From Burkholderiales bacterium (GTDB lineage Bacteria; Pseudomonadota; Gammaproteobacteria; Burkholderiales; Burkholderiaceae_C): a DNA stretch of 64,000 bases. Below are positions 26,118-34,687 of this stretch, in pieces. The stretch spans positions 70,857 through 134,856 of the forward strand of contig JADJCH010000018.1 in the NCBI GenBank assembly GCA_016703325.1. The letters are read 5' to 3'. The number at the start of each line of letters is the position of its first letter. The stretch's first letter is position 1. The notes beneath the pieces are model-generated. The model was not told the DNA's origin, made no database searches, and worked only from the letters and a program-made list of their open reading frames with translations. The position numbers and the translations under genes are program-made.

Positions 26118-27152
26118 TCAAGCCACGTTGGCCACGTACCAGGCGGCCGCCTCGGCCAGACCTTCATGGACCCGGTGTGTCGGCGCGTACCCCAGCAGGC
26201 GACCCGCCTTGTCGATATCGGCCAGCGAATGGCGCACGTCCCCAGCGCGGAAATCCGCATAGGCCGGTGGCTCGATCACCAGCGCCGGGCGCTCCACGCC
26301 CAACTGACTCACCAGCGCGGCATGCAACTGGTTCAGGGTGGTGCGGTCACCTGCGGCCACGTTGTAGACCTGGTTGGCCGCCTCGGCAGATTCGACCAGA
26401 CCGGAGCGCAGGTTGGCCTGCACCACGTTGGCGATGTAGCAGAAGTCCCGCGAGGTCTCACCATCGCCATTGATGCTGCAGCGCTCGCCCCGCAGCATCG
26501 ACGCGATCCAGCGCGGAATCACTGCAGCGTAGGCACCGTTCGGATCCTGGCGGGGGCCGAAGACGTTGAAGTAGCGCAGGCCCACCGTCTGCAGGCCGTA
26601 GCAGCGGCCAAAGACGTCCGCATACAGCTCGTTGAGGTACTTGGTCACCGCGTAAGGCGACAGCGGCCGGCCGATCACGTCCTCGACCTTGGGCAAGGTG
26701 GGTGAGTCACCGTAGGTGGAGCTCGACGCGGCGTAGACGAAGCGCTGCACACCCGCGTCCTTGGCCGCCACCAGCATGTTCAGGAAACCCGTTGCGTTGG
26801 CCCGGTGGGTGGTCTGCGGATCCTTGATGGAGCGCGGCACCGAACCCAGCGCCGCCTGATGCAGCACGATCTGGGCGCCTTCGCAGGCCTGGGCACAGAC
26901 CTCCGGCTCGGCGATGTCCCCTTCGATGAAGTGGTGGCGCGCCCAGGCCTGTTCACCCACGGCCTGCCGCACCTGCTCCAGGTTGTGGCGGTGGCCGGTG
27001 GCAAAGTTGTCCAGGCTGGTGACCTGCTGGCCGAGCCGAAGCAGGGTTTCCAGCAGGTGCGAGCCGATGAAGCCGGCGCTGCCGGTCACCAGCCAGCGGC
27101 GGGATTCGGCGCGAACCTGCGCCTCCAGATCAGCGGTCAGCTGGATGGCCAT
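26118..27152 (-). CDS. UDP-N-acetylglucosamine(-uronate) 4-epimerase, TviC/WbpP type
   Basis: An extended short-chain dehydrogenase that inverts C4 of UDP-HexNAc or its uronate. The 344-residue protein has the NAD motif G24SAGFIG30, HQAALGSVPRSIKDP, and the catalytic SSSTYGDS...YAVTK segment; the VPRS and PN(G)AYAAVIPRWI segments are those of TviC/WbpP-type enzymes. It lies 14 bases after the TviB-like dehydrogenase, as in Vi antigen and P. aeruginosa O6 loci. The ATG at 27152 is chosen for its GGGAGGGG Shine-Dalgarno; a GTG at 27170 overlapping the upstream stop is possible. Together the pair would make UDP-GalNAcA. Confidence 0.92.
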   Translation of the reverse strand: MAIQLTADLEAQVRAESRRWLVTGSAGFIGSHLLETLLRLGQQVTSLDNFATGHRHNLEQVRQAVGEQAWARHHFIEGDIAEPEVCAQACEGAQIVLHQAALGSVPRSIKDPQTTHRANATGFLNMLVAAKDAGVQRFVYAASSSTYGDSPTLPKVEDVIGRPLSPYAVTKYLNELYADVFGRCYGLQTVGLRYFNVFGPRQDPNGAYAAVIPRWIASMLRGERCSINGDGETSRDFCYIANVVQANLRSGLVESAEAANQVYNVAAGDRTTLNQLHAALVSQLGVERPALVIEPPAYADFRAGDVRHSLADIDKAGRLLGYAPTHRVHEGLAEAAAWYVANVA

Positions 27153-27166
27153 CGTGCCCCTCCCGC

Positions 27167-28447
27167 TCACAGACGCCAGACATGGATGCCGCGCTCACCC
27201 AGAGCAGCCCGGTCGGCCTGGCTCTTGACGTCCACGTACAGCCCACCCGGCACCAGCTTGCCCGCCAGCGCGTCCAGCGACTTGGCCACCAGGTCCTGGT
27301 GCGCCACCGCCGCCACGATCGCGTTGGCCTTGGGCAGGTGCTCCCAGGACACCAGGTCCACGCCGTACTCGTGCCGGGCCTCGGCCGGTTCGGCCACCGG
27401 GTCGTGCACATGCACCGTCACGCCGAAGGACTCCAGCTCGCGGATCACGTCGATCACCTTGGAGTTGCGCAGGTCCGGGCAGTTTTCCTTGAAGGTCAGG
27501 CCCAGCACGGTGACGTGGGCGCCCTTGACCGGCTGGCCCAGGCGGATCAGCTCCTTGACGGTCTGCTGCGCGATGTAGGCGCCCATGCCGTCGTTGATGC
27601 GCCGGCCAGCCAGGATCACCTGCGGGTGGTAACCCAGCGTCTCGGCCTTGTGGGTCAGGTAATACGGATCCACACCGATGCAGTGCCCGCCCACCAGCCC
27701 GGGGCGGAAGGGCAGGAAGTTCCACTTGGTGCCCGCGGCCTGCAGCACCTCCAGGGTGTCGATGCCGATGCGGTGGAAGATCAGCGAAAGTTCATTGACC
27801 AGTGCGATGTTCAGGTCGCGCTGGGTGTTCTCGATCACCTTGGCCGCCTCGGCCACCTTGATCGACGAGGCGCGGTACACCCCAGCCGTGATCACGCTGC
27901 CGTAGACCTCGGCCACCTTGTCCAGCGTGGCCGGGGTGTCGCCCGACACCACCTTGGTGATGGTGGTCAGGGTGTGCACCTTGTCGGCCGGGTTGATGCG
28001 CTCGGGTGAGTAGCCGACGAAGAAGTCGCTCTTCCACTTCAGGCCGGAGTGCTTCTCCAGCAGCGGGATGCAGACCTCTTCGGTGGCACCGGGGTAGACG
28101 GTGCTTTCGTAGACGACGATGGCGCCGGGCTTGAGGTTCTTGCCCACCGCGGTGCTGGCGCCGACCAGGGGCGAGAAGTCCGGAATGTGCGCCTCGTCCA
28201 CCGGCGTGGGCACGGCCACCACCACGAAGTCCGCCTCCTTCAGAGCCGCCGCATCGGTGGTGGGGTAGAGCTGGGTGGCCGCCTTCAGCTCCTCGGTGCT
28301 CACCTCACCGGTGGGGTCCACATGGCGACGGTAGGCGTCGATCTTCTCCTGGGACAGGTCCAGGCCGATGGTGCGGTACTTCTTGCCGAATTCAACCGCC
28401 AGGGGCAGGCCCACATAACCCAGGCCCACAACTGCAATCGTCGTCAT
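27167..28447 (-). CDS. UDP-N-acetyl-D-glucosamine/galactosamine 6-dehydrogenase, TviB/WbpO type
   Basis: Oxidises C6 of UDP-HexNAc twice to the uronic acid with NAD. The 426-residue protein has the Rossmann motif VVGLGYVGLPLAVEFG at the N-terminus, the central VYESTVYPGATEEVC, catalytic C256 in GGHCIGVDPYYLTHKAE, and the C-terminal VLGLTFKENCPDLRNSK. This combination is that of TviB/WbpO rather than UDP-glucose dehydrogenases. The ATG at 28447 was chosen over an open upstream extension. It is the first gene of a two-gene operon with the 4-epimerase, at the left end of the polysaccharide locus. Confidence 0.93.
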   Translation of the reverse strand: MTTIAVVGLGYVGLPLAVEFGKKYRTIGLDLSQEKIDAYRRHVDPTGEVSTEELKAATQLYPTTDAAALKEADFVVVAVPTPVDEAHIPDFSPLVGASTAVGKNLKPGAIVVYESTVYPGATEEVCIPLLEKHSGLKWKSDFFVGYSPERINPADKVHTLTTITKVVSGDTPATLDKVAEVYGSVITAGVYRASSIKVAEAAKVIENTQRDLNIALVNELSLIFHRIGIDTLEVLQAAGTKWNFLPFRPGLVGGHCIGVDPYYLTHKAETLGYHPQVILAGRRINDGMGAYIAQQTVKELIRLGQPVKGAHVTVLGLTFKENCPDLRNSKVIDVIRELESFGVTVHVHDPVAEPAEARHEYGVDLVSWEHLPKANAIVAAVAHQDLVAKSLDALAGKLVPGGLYVDVKSQADRAALGERGIHVWRL

Positions 28448-28644
28448 CTTGACTCCAAAGAACTGAAAGAGAAACACGCCAGTCCACGCAACCTCCACGG
28501 GTCGACTGACGCGATGCAGCATTAGAACCGAAGCCCTCGATCGAACCGCGGGTTGTGTGCTGCCGCTGCTGCGCCAGTCTTCACGAGATCTGCCGCGGCA
28601 GTGAGGCGTCGTGAAGGTTTGCACAACAGTCAGTTACAAACAAC

Positions 28645-28668
28645 GATGCCTCCCGGGTGGGAGGCATC
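28645..28668 (-). terminator. rho-independent terminator after the PEP-CTERM gene
   Basis: Perfect 10-base arms GATGCCTCCC (28645-28654) and GGGAGGCATC (28659-28668). On the minus strand the stem is followed by GTTGTTTGT. It lies about 50 bases past the PEP-CTERM stop. The remainder of 28448-28719 shows no gene. Confidence 0.75.
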
Positions 28669-28719
28669 GAGTCTCACGGCTGCGCGGCAGGGCGCCGCGG
28701 CAGCCCGCGGTGTTGCGGC

Positions 28720-29382
28720 TCAGCCCTTGAACTGGCGGCGCCGGGCCATGAAGCCCAGGGCACCCAGGCCGGCGAGCATCATGGCGTAGGTTTCGGGTTC
28801 GGGGACGGCGGTGACGTTAAATGTCGTCACCAAACCCTCGCCCAAGCTAGAACTGCAGGTCGCGCACAACCCATCCAGATTGCTGCTATCCATCTTAAAG
28901 AATGCCGGAGTGCCTGCGGCTGCGGCGGTTCGATGGAAGTCGATGTTCATTACCAAGTCACCCGCGAGAGGGTCATATGCAAACGATCCACCAGAAACCG
29001 TTACATATGTACCCCCCGCCAGAGGAGCGGCCGACAAACTGCCGCTTCCAAAACTCGAAAAGGTGGTGGTAGGAGCACTATAGAATCCCGAACCGAAGTT
29101 CGCTGACGCCACGACAGCAAAGGATATTTCAAATGTGGACTCATCCACATATCCACCGCCGCCTTCGTCGACTTGGAAAGAAATGCCATCAAAAGTAAAA
29201 GCACCGGAAAACAGCGATGAAGAGTAGATCTGCTGATACTGATTGATGTCGACCGGCAGGGAAGCAAACGGATAATCGTTTGCGCCAGTCTGTGTACCAA
29301 TGGTCAAAGCGCTCGCTGAACCTGCCCCAATTACCAATACAGCGCATGAAACAGCTTTCAGCGCAAAAGTTTTCAAACTCAT
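28720..29382 (-). CDS. PEP-CTERM sorting-domain protein
   Basis: A 220-residue exported protein. It has a signal peptide (MSLKTFALKAVSCAVLVIGAG, cleavage near ASA-L) and a Ser/Gly/Thr-rich, probably beta-sheet body with no recognised domain. The C-terminus is a PEP-CTERM sorting signal: VPEPETYAMM, a short hydrophobic stretch, then the basic RRRQFKG. Such proteins are processed by an exosortase and put on the surface with exopolysaccharide. Start 29382 is preferred over the ATG at 29385 because it lies six bases after AGGAG. Its G+C is far lower than its neighbours (27 of 60 bases at 29161-29220), suggesting separate origin. Confidence 0.9.
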   Translation of the reverse strand: MSLKTFALKAVSCAVLVIGAGSASALTIGTQTGANDYPFASLPVDINQYQQIYSSSLFSGAFTFDGISFQVDEGGGGYVDESTFEISFAVVASANFGSGFYSAPTTTFSSFGSGSLSAAPLAGGTYVTVSGGSFAYDPLAGDLVMNIDFHRTAAAAGTPAFFKMDSSNLDGLCATCSSSLGEGLVTTFNVTAVPEPETYAMMLAGLGALGFMARRRQFKG

Positions 29383-29645
29383 CATCGACTCCTGACCGTC
29401 AAAGTTTGTCACCCCGGAGCCTTCGCTAGTCACTCTAACAAGTCGGTTCCGGACATGCGTTGCATGCTAAGGATGCTGATCTGCACAGTCTTCCCCGGCT
29501 TGAGGGGGGGAATGCCCGCAATCGCCGTCAGACCCTCCAAATGAGGGGGTAGACTGACCTTTCCGGAGTACGTACCCGCGCAAGAGCCGTACCTCTCCCA
29601 GAGTTGACAGCCCTAGGTCAAAACGAGAAATCCAAGAATCGCACC

Positions 29646-30803
29646 ATGCAAGTCCACCTGCTCACCACCCCCGAAGCACTGGAAGCCCTGCGCAGCGACT
29701 GGGTCGCCCTGCAGGACCGCGTATCGCAGACCAGCGTCTTCATGACTTGGGAGTGGCAGTTCCTCTGGTGGAAGCACTACGGCCAGGGGCAACCGCTTCG
29801 GGTACTGGTGGTCCAGGAGGGGGAAAAGGTGCTGGGCATCCTGCCGCTGTACCTGCAGACCCGGCGGGTGTTCAGGTTCTTCCCGGTGCGCCTGTTGCGC
29901 AATGTCGGCACCGGTGGGGATACCACGCCGGACGACCTCGATCCCTTGATCGACCCTGCGCAGGCCGGGGCGGTGGTCGCCGCACTGGTGGACGCCCTGC
30001 TGACCCAACCGATGGGGCAGGACCTGATTTGCCTGGCCGACTTTCAGCCCGGCAGCGAGTTTGCGCGCCAGTTGCGCGTCAGAAGCCAGGCGCTGGGCAG
30101 AACGGCTCAGGAGGCAACGTCTGCCACCATCACCTTCACGGGACTGCCCACCCGCTGGAACACGTACCTGGAGTCCCTGCACCGGGACCGGCGCAACGTG
30201 ATCCGACGTTTCCGCCGCAAGCTGGAAGGGGCTGCGGGCGCGCGCCTTTTCACCTGGACCGATGCGCAGACCCTGGACCAGGGCATCGACCGGCTGATCG
30301 AACTCAACCGCGCCCGCTGGGCCGGCCGCGGCGGGCAGGCTTTTGGCAGCGAGGCCTATTGTGGGTTTCACCGTGAACTGATGCACGCCCTGTTTGCCCA
30401 GGGACGGCTGAGATTGCACGGTGCCGAGGTGGATGGACGCATCGTGGCGCTGCTCTACTGCTACCGCTTCCGTGACCGGGTGCTGTACTTTCAGGGCGGA
30501 TTCGATCCCGCCCAGGCCGCCCTGCGGCCTGGGCTGACCTTGATGGGCCATGCCATCGAGCAGGCCATCGAAGAAGGCGCGCAGGTATTCGACATGCTGC
30601 GCGGCGAGTACGACTTCAAGTCCCAGTGGGCCAAACAGAAGCGCCGCACAGCCCAGACCACGGTTTTTGAAGGCAGTCTGGCCGCCGCGCTGTGGCGCCT
30701 GCGCATGCACTTGCTGCCGCCCGCCAAGCGGTTCCTGCAACCCCTGCAGCGCCCGCTGTCGCCGCTGATGCTGATCACGGCCATCACCGCAGCAGAAGGG
30801 TGA
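29646..30803 (+). CDS. GNAT/FemAB-like acyltransferase (BioF2-like, Acetyltransf_6)
   Basis: A 385-residue cytoplasmic protein with a double GNAT-type fold as in the CelD/BcsL and FemAB-related group. Supporting segments are SVFMTWEWQFLWWKHYG near the N-terminus, LHRDRRNVIRRFRRKLE mid-protein, and RLHGAEVDGRIVALLYCYRF with YFQGGFDP and DMLRGEYDFKSQWA toward the end. It would transfer an acyl or amino-acyl group during polysaccharide synthesis; the substrate is unknown. Its stop overlaps the flippase GTG start (GTGA). A 263-base gap separates it from the divergent PEP-CTERM gene. Confidence 0.82.
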   Translation: MQVHLLTTPEALEALRSDWVALQDRVSQTSVFMTWEWQFLWWKHYGQGQPLRVLVVQEGEKVLGILPLYLQTRRVFRFFPVRLLRNVGTGGDTTPDDLDPLIDPAQAGAVVAALVDALLTQPMGQDLICLADFQPGSEFARQLRVRSQALGRTAQEATSATITFTGLPTRWNTYLESLHRDRRNVIRRFRRKLEGAAGARLFTWTDAQTLDQGIDRLIELNRARWAGRGGQAFGSEAYCGFHRELMHALFAQGRLRLHGAEVDGRIVALLYCYRFRDRVLYFQGGFDPAQAALRPGLTLMGHAIEQAIEEGAQVFDMLRGEYDFKSQWAKQKRRTAQTTVFEGSLAAALWRLRMHLLPPAKRFLQPLQRPLSPLMLITAITAAEG

Positions 30804-32293
30804 GGACCGGCTCGCTGCATGCACATGCGCTGCGCTATGCCAGCAGCAGCCTGCTGGTGTCGTTGGCCGGGTTTGTCTCCTTTCCGATCCTGACCCGGAT
30901 CCTCTCCGTCGCTGAGTATGGCGCCATGAGCTGGATCTCCTCGGCGCTGACCCTCCTGGTGGTGCTGGGCAAGCTCGGTCTGCAGCATGCCCTGCTGCGT
31001 TTTCACGCCGAAGTGGAAGCCGGCCGCCACGGCGTCACCCAGGGTCAGTATCTGTCCACCGTGCTGTTCGGACAGCTCTGGGGCAGCGTCGGAGCCCTGC
31101 TGATCGGAGCGGCCTGCGTTGCCGCCCTGCCCGCGGGCGGGCTCAGCTCGCCGCTGAGCAGCGGCCTGCTGTTGCTGGCCCTGCTGTTGTTGCCGATCCG
31201 GGTGCTGGACAGCGCCATCGCCAACCTGCTGCGAGCCCAGCAACGCAGCAGCCTGTTGGGCAGCTACAACGCACTGCGGCGTTGGGCCGTGTTGGCGCTG
31301 GTGCTGGGGGTGCTGCTGGCCGTGCAGACGGACCTCACCGCCTTTTACCTGGCCACGCTGGCCGCGGAATTCACTCTCACCGGTGGCATGGCCTGGTATG
31401 CCCTGCGCGGCATGGGCCTGAGCTGGGCCGCCATCGACCGCCCCCTGCTGCGGGCGATGCTCTGGTACGCCACGCCCATGGTGGGCTATGACCTCTCGGG
31501 CGTGCTGCTCAACCTGGGCGACCGCTTTTTCATCGAGGCCCTGCTCGGCCCCGAGGCCCTGGGCCAGTATTCGGCGGCCTACAACCTGTGCGACTACGCC
31601 TCGATCCTGCTGCTGACCTCGCTCAACCAGGCCCTGACCCCGATCTGCCTGAAGATGTGGGAAACCGACGGCCCGAGCGCCGTGCGGGACTTCATCGACC
31701 GATCCCTGCACACCTACCTTCTGGCCAGTGCAGCGATGCTGGCGGCCGGTTCGGCGATGGGTGGCGACGCTCTCGCCCTGTTGGCGTCCGAGCGCTACCG
31801 CGATGCGGCCGTGGTGATTCCGACGGTGCTGGGCGCGCTGCTGCTGTGTGGCTGCGTGCCTTTGATGGGCATGGGATTGACGCTGGCCAAACAGTCCGGC
31901 CGCCTCACCGGGATGATTCTGTTCAGCGCCGCAGTGAACATGGCCTTGAACGCCGTGCTCATTGCACCGCTGGGTCTGCAAGGTGCCGCCCTGGCCACCC
32001 TCGCGGGGTATGCGCTGCAGCTGGCGGGCGCCACGCTGCTGGGCTGGAAAGTGCTGCCGGTGCGCATCCCGTTGACCGATGTGCTGCGCCTCGGGCTGTG
32101 CGCCGGCCTCGCCTACCTCGCCATGCAGTGGGTCAACGAGGCAGAGGCAAGGCAACTGCTGATGCTGGAGGCGGCCACCGGCCTCCTGGTCTTCACCGCG
32201 GCGGCCAGCCTGGTGGATCCGCGCAGCCGTGCCACCTTCCTGCGTCTGAAACATCATCTGCTCTCGCGCAGCGGGCGTGCTGCGTCCTCCTGA
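30800..32293 (+). CDS. Wzx-type polysaccharide flippase (MOP superfamily)
   Basis: A 497-residue inner-membrane protein with about 12-14 membrane segments, expected to move lipid-linked oligosaccharide across the inner membrane. The N-terminal SLLVSLAGFVSFPILTRILS and following SVAEYGAMSW are typical of Wzx/RfbX-like flippases, as is the central DRFFIEALLGPEALGQYSAAYN. Translation probably starts at the GTG at 30800, overlapping the upstream stop, because the frame upstream is only shadow. A 2H phosphoesterase gene follows after 26 bases. Confidence 0.9.
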   Translation: MRTGSLHAHALRYASSSLLVSLAGFVSFPILTRILSVAEYGAMSWISSALTLLVVLGKLGLQHALLRFHAEVEAGRHGVTQGQYLSTVLFGQLWGSVGALLIGAACVAALPAGGLSSPLSSGLLLLALLLLPIRVLDSAIANLLRAQQRSSLLGSYNALRRWAVLALVLGVLLAVQTDLTAFYLATLAAEFTLTGGMAWYALRGMGLSWAAIDRPLLRAMLWYATPMVGYDLSGVLLNLGDRFFIEALLGPEALGQYSAAYNLCDYASILLLTSLNQALTPICLKMWETDGPSAVRDFIDRSLHTYLLASAAMLAAGSAMGGDALALLASERYRDAAVVIPTVLGALLLCGCVPLMGMGLTLAKQSGRLTGMILFSAAVNMALNAVLIAPLGLQGAALATLAGYALQLAGATLLGWKVLPVRIPLTDVLRLGLCAGLAYLAMQWVNEAEARQLLMLEAATGLLVFTAAASLVDPRSRATFLRLKHHLLSRSGRAASS

Positions 32294-32319
32294 ACCCTTT
32301 ACGGGACCGCACTCTGGCG

Positions 32320-32970
32320 ATGACCCCTGTCCATGCCCTGCTGCAACGCGGCCTGCATCGCCTGCGGCGCAGTTGGGGCCTGCACTGCGCTGCAGGAACG
32401 ACCCGGCCTGACGGCTTCACTGTCGCCGTGGTCCTGCCGCTGGAGGGTCAGGCGGGCCGCTGGATGCTGCAGCAGCAGATCGACCTGCTGCGCCGAATCG
32501 GCCTCCATCCCGGGCTGAGTGCTGCTCCCCATGTGACGCTCAAGATGGGATTCAAGACCGGGCAACCCGCTGCGCTGCAATCCTGGCTGGATCGGCTCGG
32601 AGTCGACACACCACCGCTGGACATCCAGCTGGGCGGCGTCGATCGCTTTCCTGAAGGCGTGCTGTTCCTCGACGTGGTCGAATCCGCGCCCCTGGAGGCC
32701 TTGCGAAGGCGGGTGCTCCACGAGCTGGCCAGAGGGTTCGGCATTCAGCCTGGTTCGGTCGAGGGTGAAGGCTTTCGCTTTCACGCCACCCTGACCTTCG
32801 ACCTGCCCCCGGCCCTGTTGGACGAAGAGCAGCAGCGACTCAAGGCAGCGTCACCGCATTTCATCGAATCCGTGGCGGCCCTGGAGTTGTGGCTGGACGT
32901 CGGCAGCCACTGGGTGCGTCTGCATCGCACCCCGATGGGGGGCTGCGCCACGGCTGATTTCCGATCATGA
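32320..32970 (+). CDS. 2H phosphoesterase (LigT/2'-5' RNA ligase superfamily)
   Basis: A 216-residue protein with the two hallmark motifs of the 2H superfamily: H71-V-T-L and H155-A-T-L, spaced about 84 residues apart. Members cleave 2',3'-cyclic or related phosphodiesters. It starts at the ATG at 32320, after the flippase (26-base gap) and before the asparagine-synthase-like gene (33-base gap), so it seems to be part of the polysaccharide operon, an unusual place. The substrate is unknown; a role on a phosphodiester-linked sugar or precursor is only a guess. Confidence 0.82.
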   Translation: MTPVHALLQRGLHRLRRSWGLHCAAGTTRPDGFTVAVVLPLEGQAGRWMLQQQIDLLRRIGLHPGLSAAPHVTLKMGFKTGQPAALQSWLDRLGVDTPPLDIQLGGVDRFPEGVLFLDVVESAPLEALRRRVLHELARGFGIQPGSVEGEGFRFHATLTFDLPPALLDEEQQRLKAASPHFIESVAALELWLDVGSHWVRLHRTPMGGCATADFRS

Positions 32971-33003
32971 TGCGCCGCCATCTCGCTCTGCCTGCGCCGT
33001 CGA

Positions 33004-34581
33004 TTGACCCCGTTGACCTCCTGCACCCACCCCAATCCGTCCCAACAGAGTCTGGCTTCGCTGGAGTTGCGCCGGCTGTTCCTGCTCGCGCCCCAGGACT
33101 GCACGGAGTTCGCCGACCCGCTGTCGGTGCCACTGGGCGGCGGCTGGAGGCTCACCCACCACCGTGACCTGCAGGTCCTGCAGTGCCGGGAGGGCAGGCG
33201 AACCCTCACGCTGATCGGCCATCTGCTGGACCCGTACCAGCCGCAGGCCGACGACCGATTGCTGATCGAGACCTTGATCCGGAAGGACGTTCCCCTGGAC
33301 CAACTGCCGGCCGCCACGGCGCACCTGGGCGGCCGCTGGGCCCTGTTCGGCGACGACGGCGATCAGGCCCTGGTGTGGACCGACCCCGCCGCCCAGCGGC
33401 CGGTGTACTACCACCGCCATCCCGAACACGCCACGCAGGATGGCGGGCCGATCCGCACCTCGCTGGCCGGTGAGCCGGGACTGTTGGCACGCCACCTGGG
33501 CCTCACGGTCGACCCCGTTGCGGCCGACTACGCCGAAGGCCGTGGTGACAGCGACGTCGAGGTGCATTGGCTTCCCGGAGACCGCACGCTCTACACCGAT
33601 GTGCGCACCCTGCTGCCCAACCACTGGCTGGACCTGCGCAGCGGTCGCTGCCGGCGGTGGTGGCCTCAGGCACCGATACCCCGGCTGGACTGGGACAGCG
33701 TGCTGCAGCGCTGCGAGGTGCTGCTGCGGGGCCAGCTCGAGGCGATCCAGCGCCGATGGCCGCTGGCTCTGCCCATGACCGCTGGATGGGACAGCCGGCT
33801 GATGCTCGCACTGTGCCGGCCGATCGCCAGTGAAGTGCATGCCTACACCCTGGCCTACCCGCCGCAGGGCCGCCGCGCCAACGACGTGCGCGTGCCCGCC
33901 CGGCTGCTGGCCTCCCTGGGACTTGCACATCAGATCGTGCGCTGCCCCGACAGCGTCGATGAGGGCTTCAAGGCCCTGATGCGGCGCCACCAACCCACCC
34001 CGGCCCGAGGTTGCTGTGCGGATGCACAGGCCCTCTGGCGCCTGCTGCCCCAGGACAGGATGTCCTTGAGCGGCGACGTGGCGGAAGTGGTGAAGGCTCA
34101 TTTCCGGCGCCCCGATCTCCGCGACGAAACACTCACGGCCGCAGACCTGGCCGACCTGATCCGCATCGGACGCCACCCTTTCGCGCTGGACGCCCTGCAG
34201 GACTGGCTGGCTGGAGCCCGACCGAGCCCGGTGCCCCTGCTGGACCTGTTCTGCTGGGAGCAGATGGCCGGACGCTGGCAGGCCAAACTGCGCGCCGACA
34301 TGGACCTCGTACAGGATGGCATCGCTCCCTTGAATCACCGCGAGCTGCTGGTGACGATGCTGGCCGCCGACGAGTCCCGTCGAAGAGCACCCCAGGTTGA
34401 ACTCTTTGAAGCGTTGATCCTTCGCATGTGGCCTCAGGCGCTGACGGAACCGGTCAACCCGCCCGAACGACAATCGACGCTGGTTGTCCTGCGGGCCCTG
34501 GCGGGCCGCATCGGTTTAAACCGTCTGCTGCCGGTGGCGTTGCGACGGGGGATGCGCAGGCTGATTGATCGAGAGGACTGA
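33004..34581 (+). CDS. asparagine-synthase-like protein with degenerate glutaminase domain
   Basis: A protein of about 525 residues with an N-terminal class II glutaminase-like fold (LIGHLLDPYQPQADD, GRWALFGDDGDQALVWTDP) and a C-terminal synthase domain. The synthase PP-loop is T259AGWDSR instead of SGGxDS. The catalytic N-terminal Cys-Gly of glutaminases is missing, because the frame opens with TTG at 33004 and no MC start exists upstream. Homologues in polysaccharide loci (WbpS type) amidate uronic acids, which fits the TviB/TviC pair here. Start is uncertain; TTG at 33013 is an alternative. Confidence 0.8.
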   Translation: MTPLTSCTHPNPSQQSLASLELRRLFLLAPQDCTEFADPLSVPLGGGWRLTHHRDLQVLQCREGRRTLTLIGHLLDPYQPQADDRLLIETLIRKDVPLDQLPAATAHLGGRWALFGDDGDQALVWTDPAAQRPVYYHRHPEHATQDGGPIRTSLAGEPGLLARHLGLTVDPVAADYAEGRGDSDVEVHWLPGDRTLYTDVRTLLPNHWLDLRSGRCRRWWPQAPIPRLDWDSVLQRCEVLLRGQLEAIQRRWPLALPMTAGWDSRLMLALCRPIASEVHAYTLAYPPQGRRANDVRVPARLLASLGLAHQIVRCPDSVDEGFKALMRRHQPTPARGCCADAQALWRLLPQDRMSLSGDVAEVVKAHFRRPDLRDETLTAADLADLIRIGRHPFALDALQDWLAGARPSPVPLLDLFCWEQMAGRWQAKLRADMDLVQDGIAPLNHRELLVTMLAADESRRRAPQVELFEALILRMWPQALTEPVNPPERQSTLVVLRALAGRIGLNRLLPVALRRGMRRLIDRED

Positions 34582-34687
34582 TCCCAGGCCGCAACACTCA
34601 CCCCGCTTCGGCCCAACGGCCTCAGCCGTGCAGCCCCTGCACATCCGGGCCTGCCCCAATGCCGCCCGTCACAGTTTGCCTTCTTCG

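Noticed and set aside
29454..29466. CATGC-GTT-GCATG palindrome in the PEP-CTERM/GNAT intergenic region
   Set aside because: Five-base arms are too short to call an operator without other copies in the window.
29604..29609. TTGACA before the GNAT/FemAB gene as a -35 element
   Set aside because: The match is perfect, but no acceptable -10 lies 16-18 bases downstream; it could be part of a small TTGAC...GTCAA inverted repeat instead.
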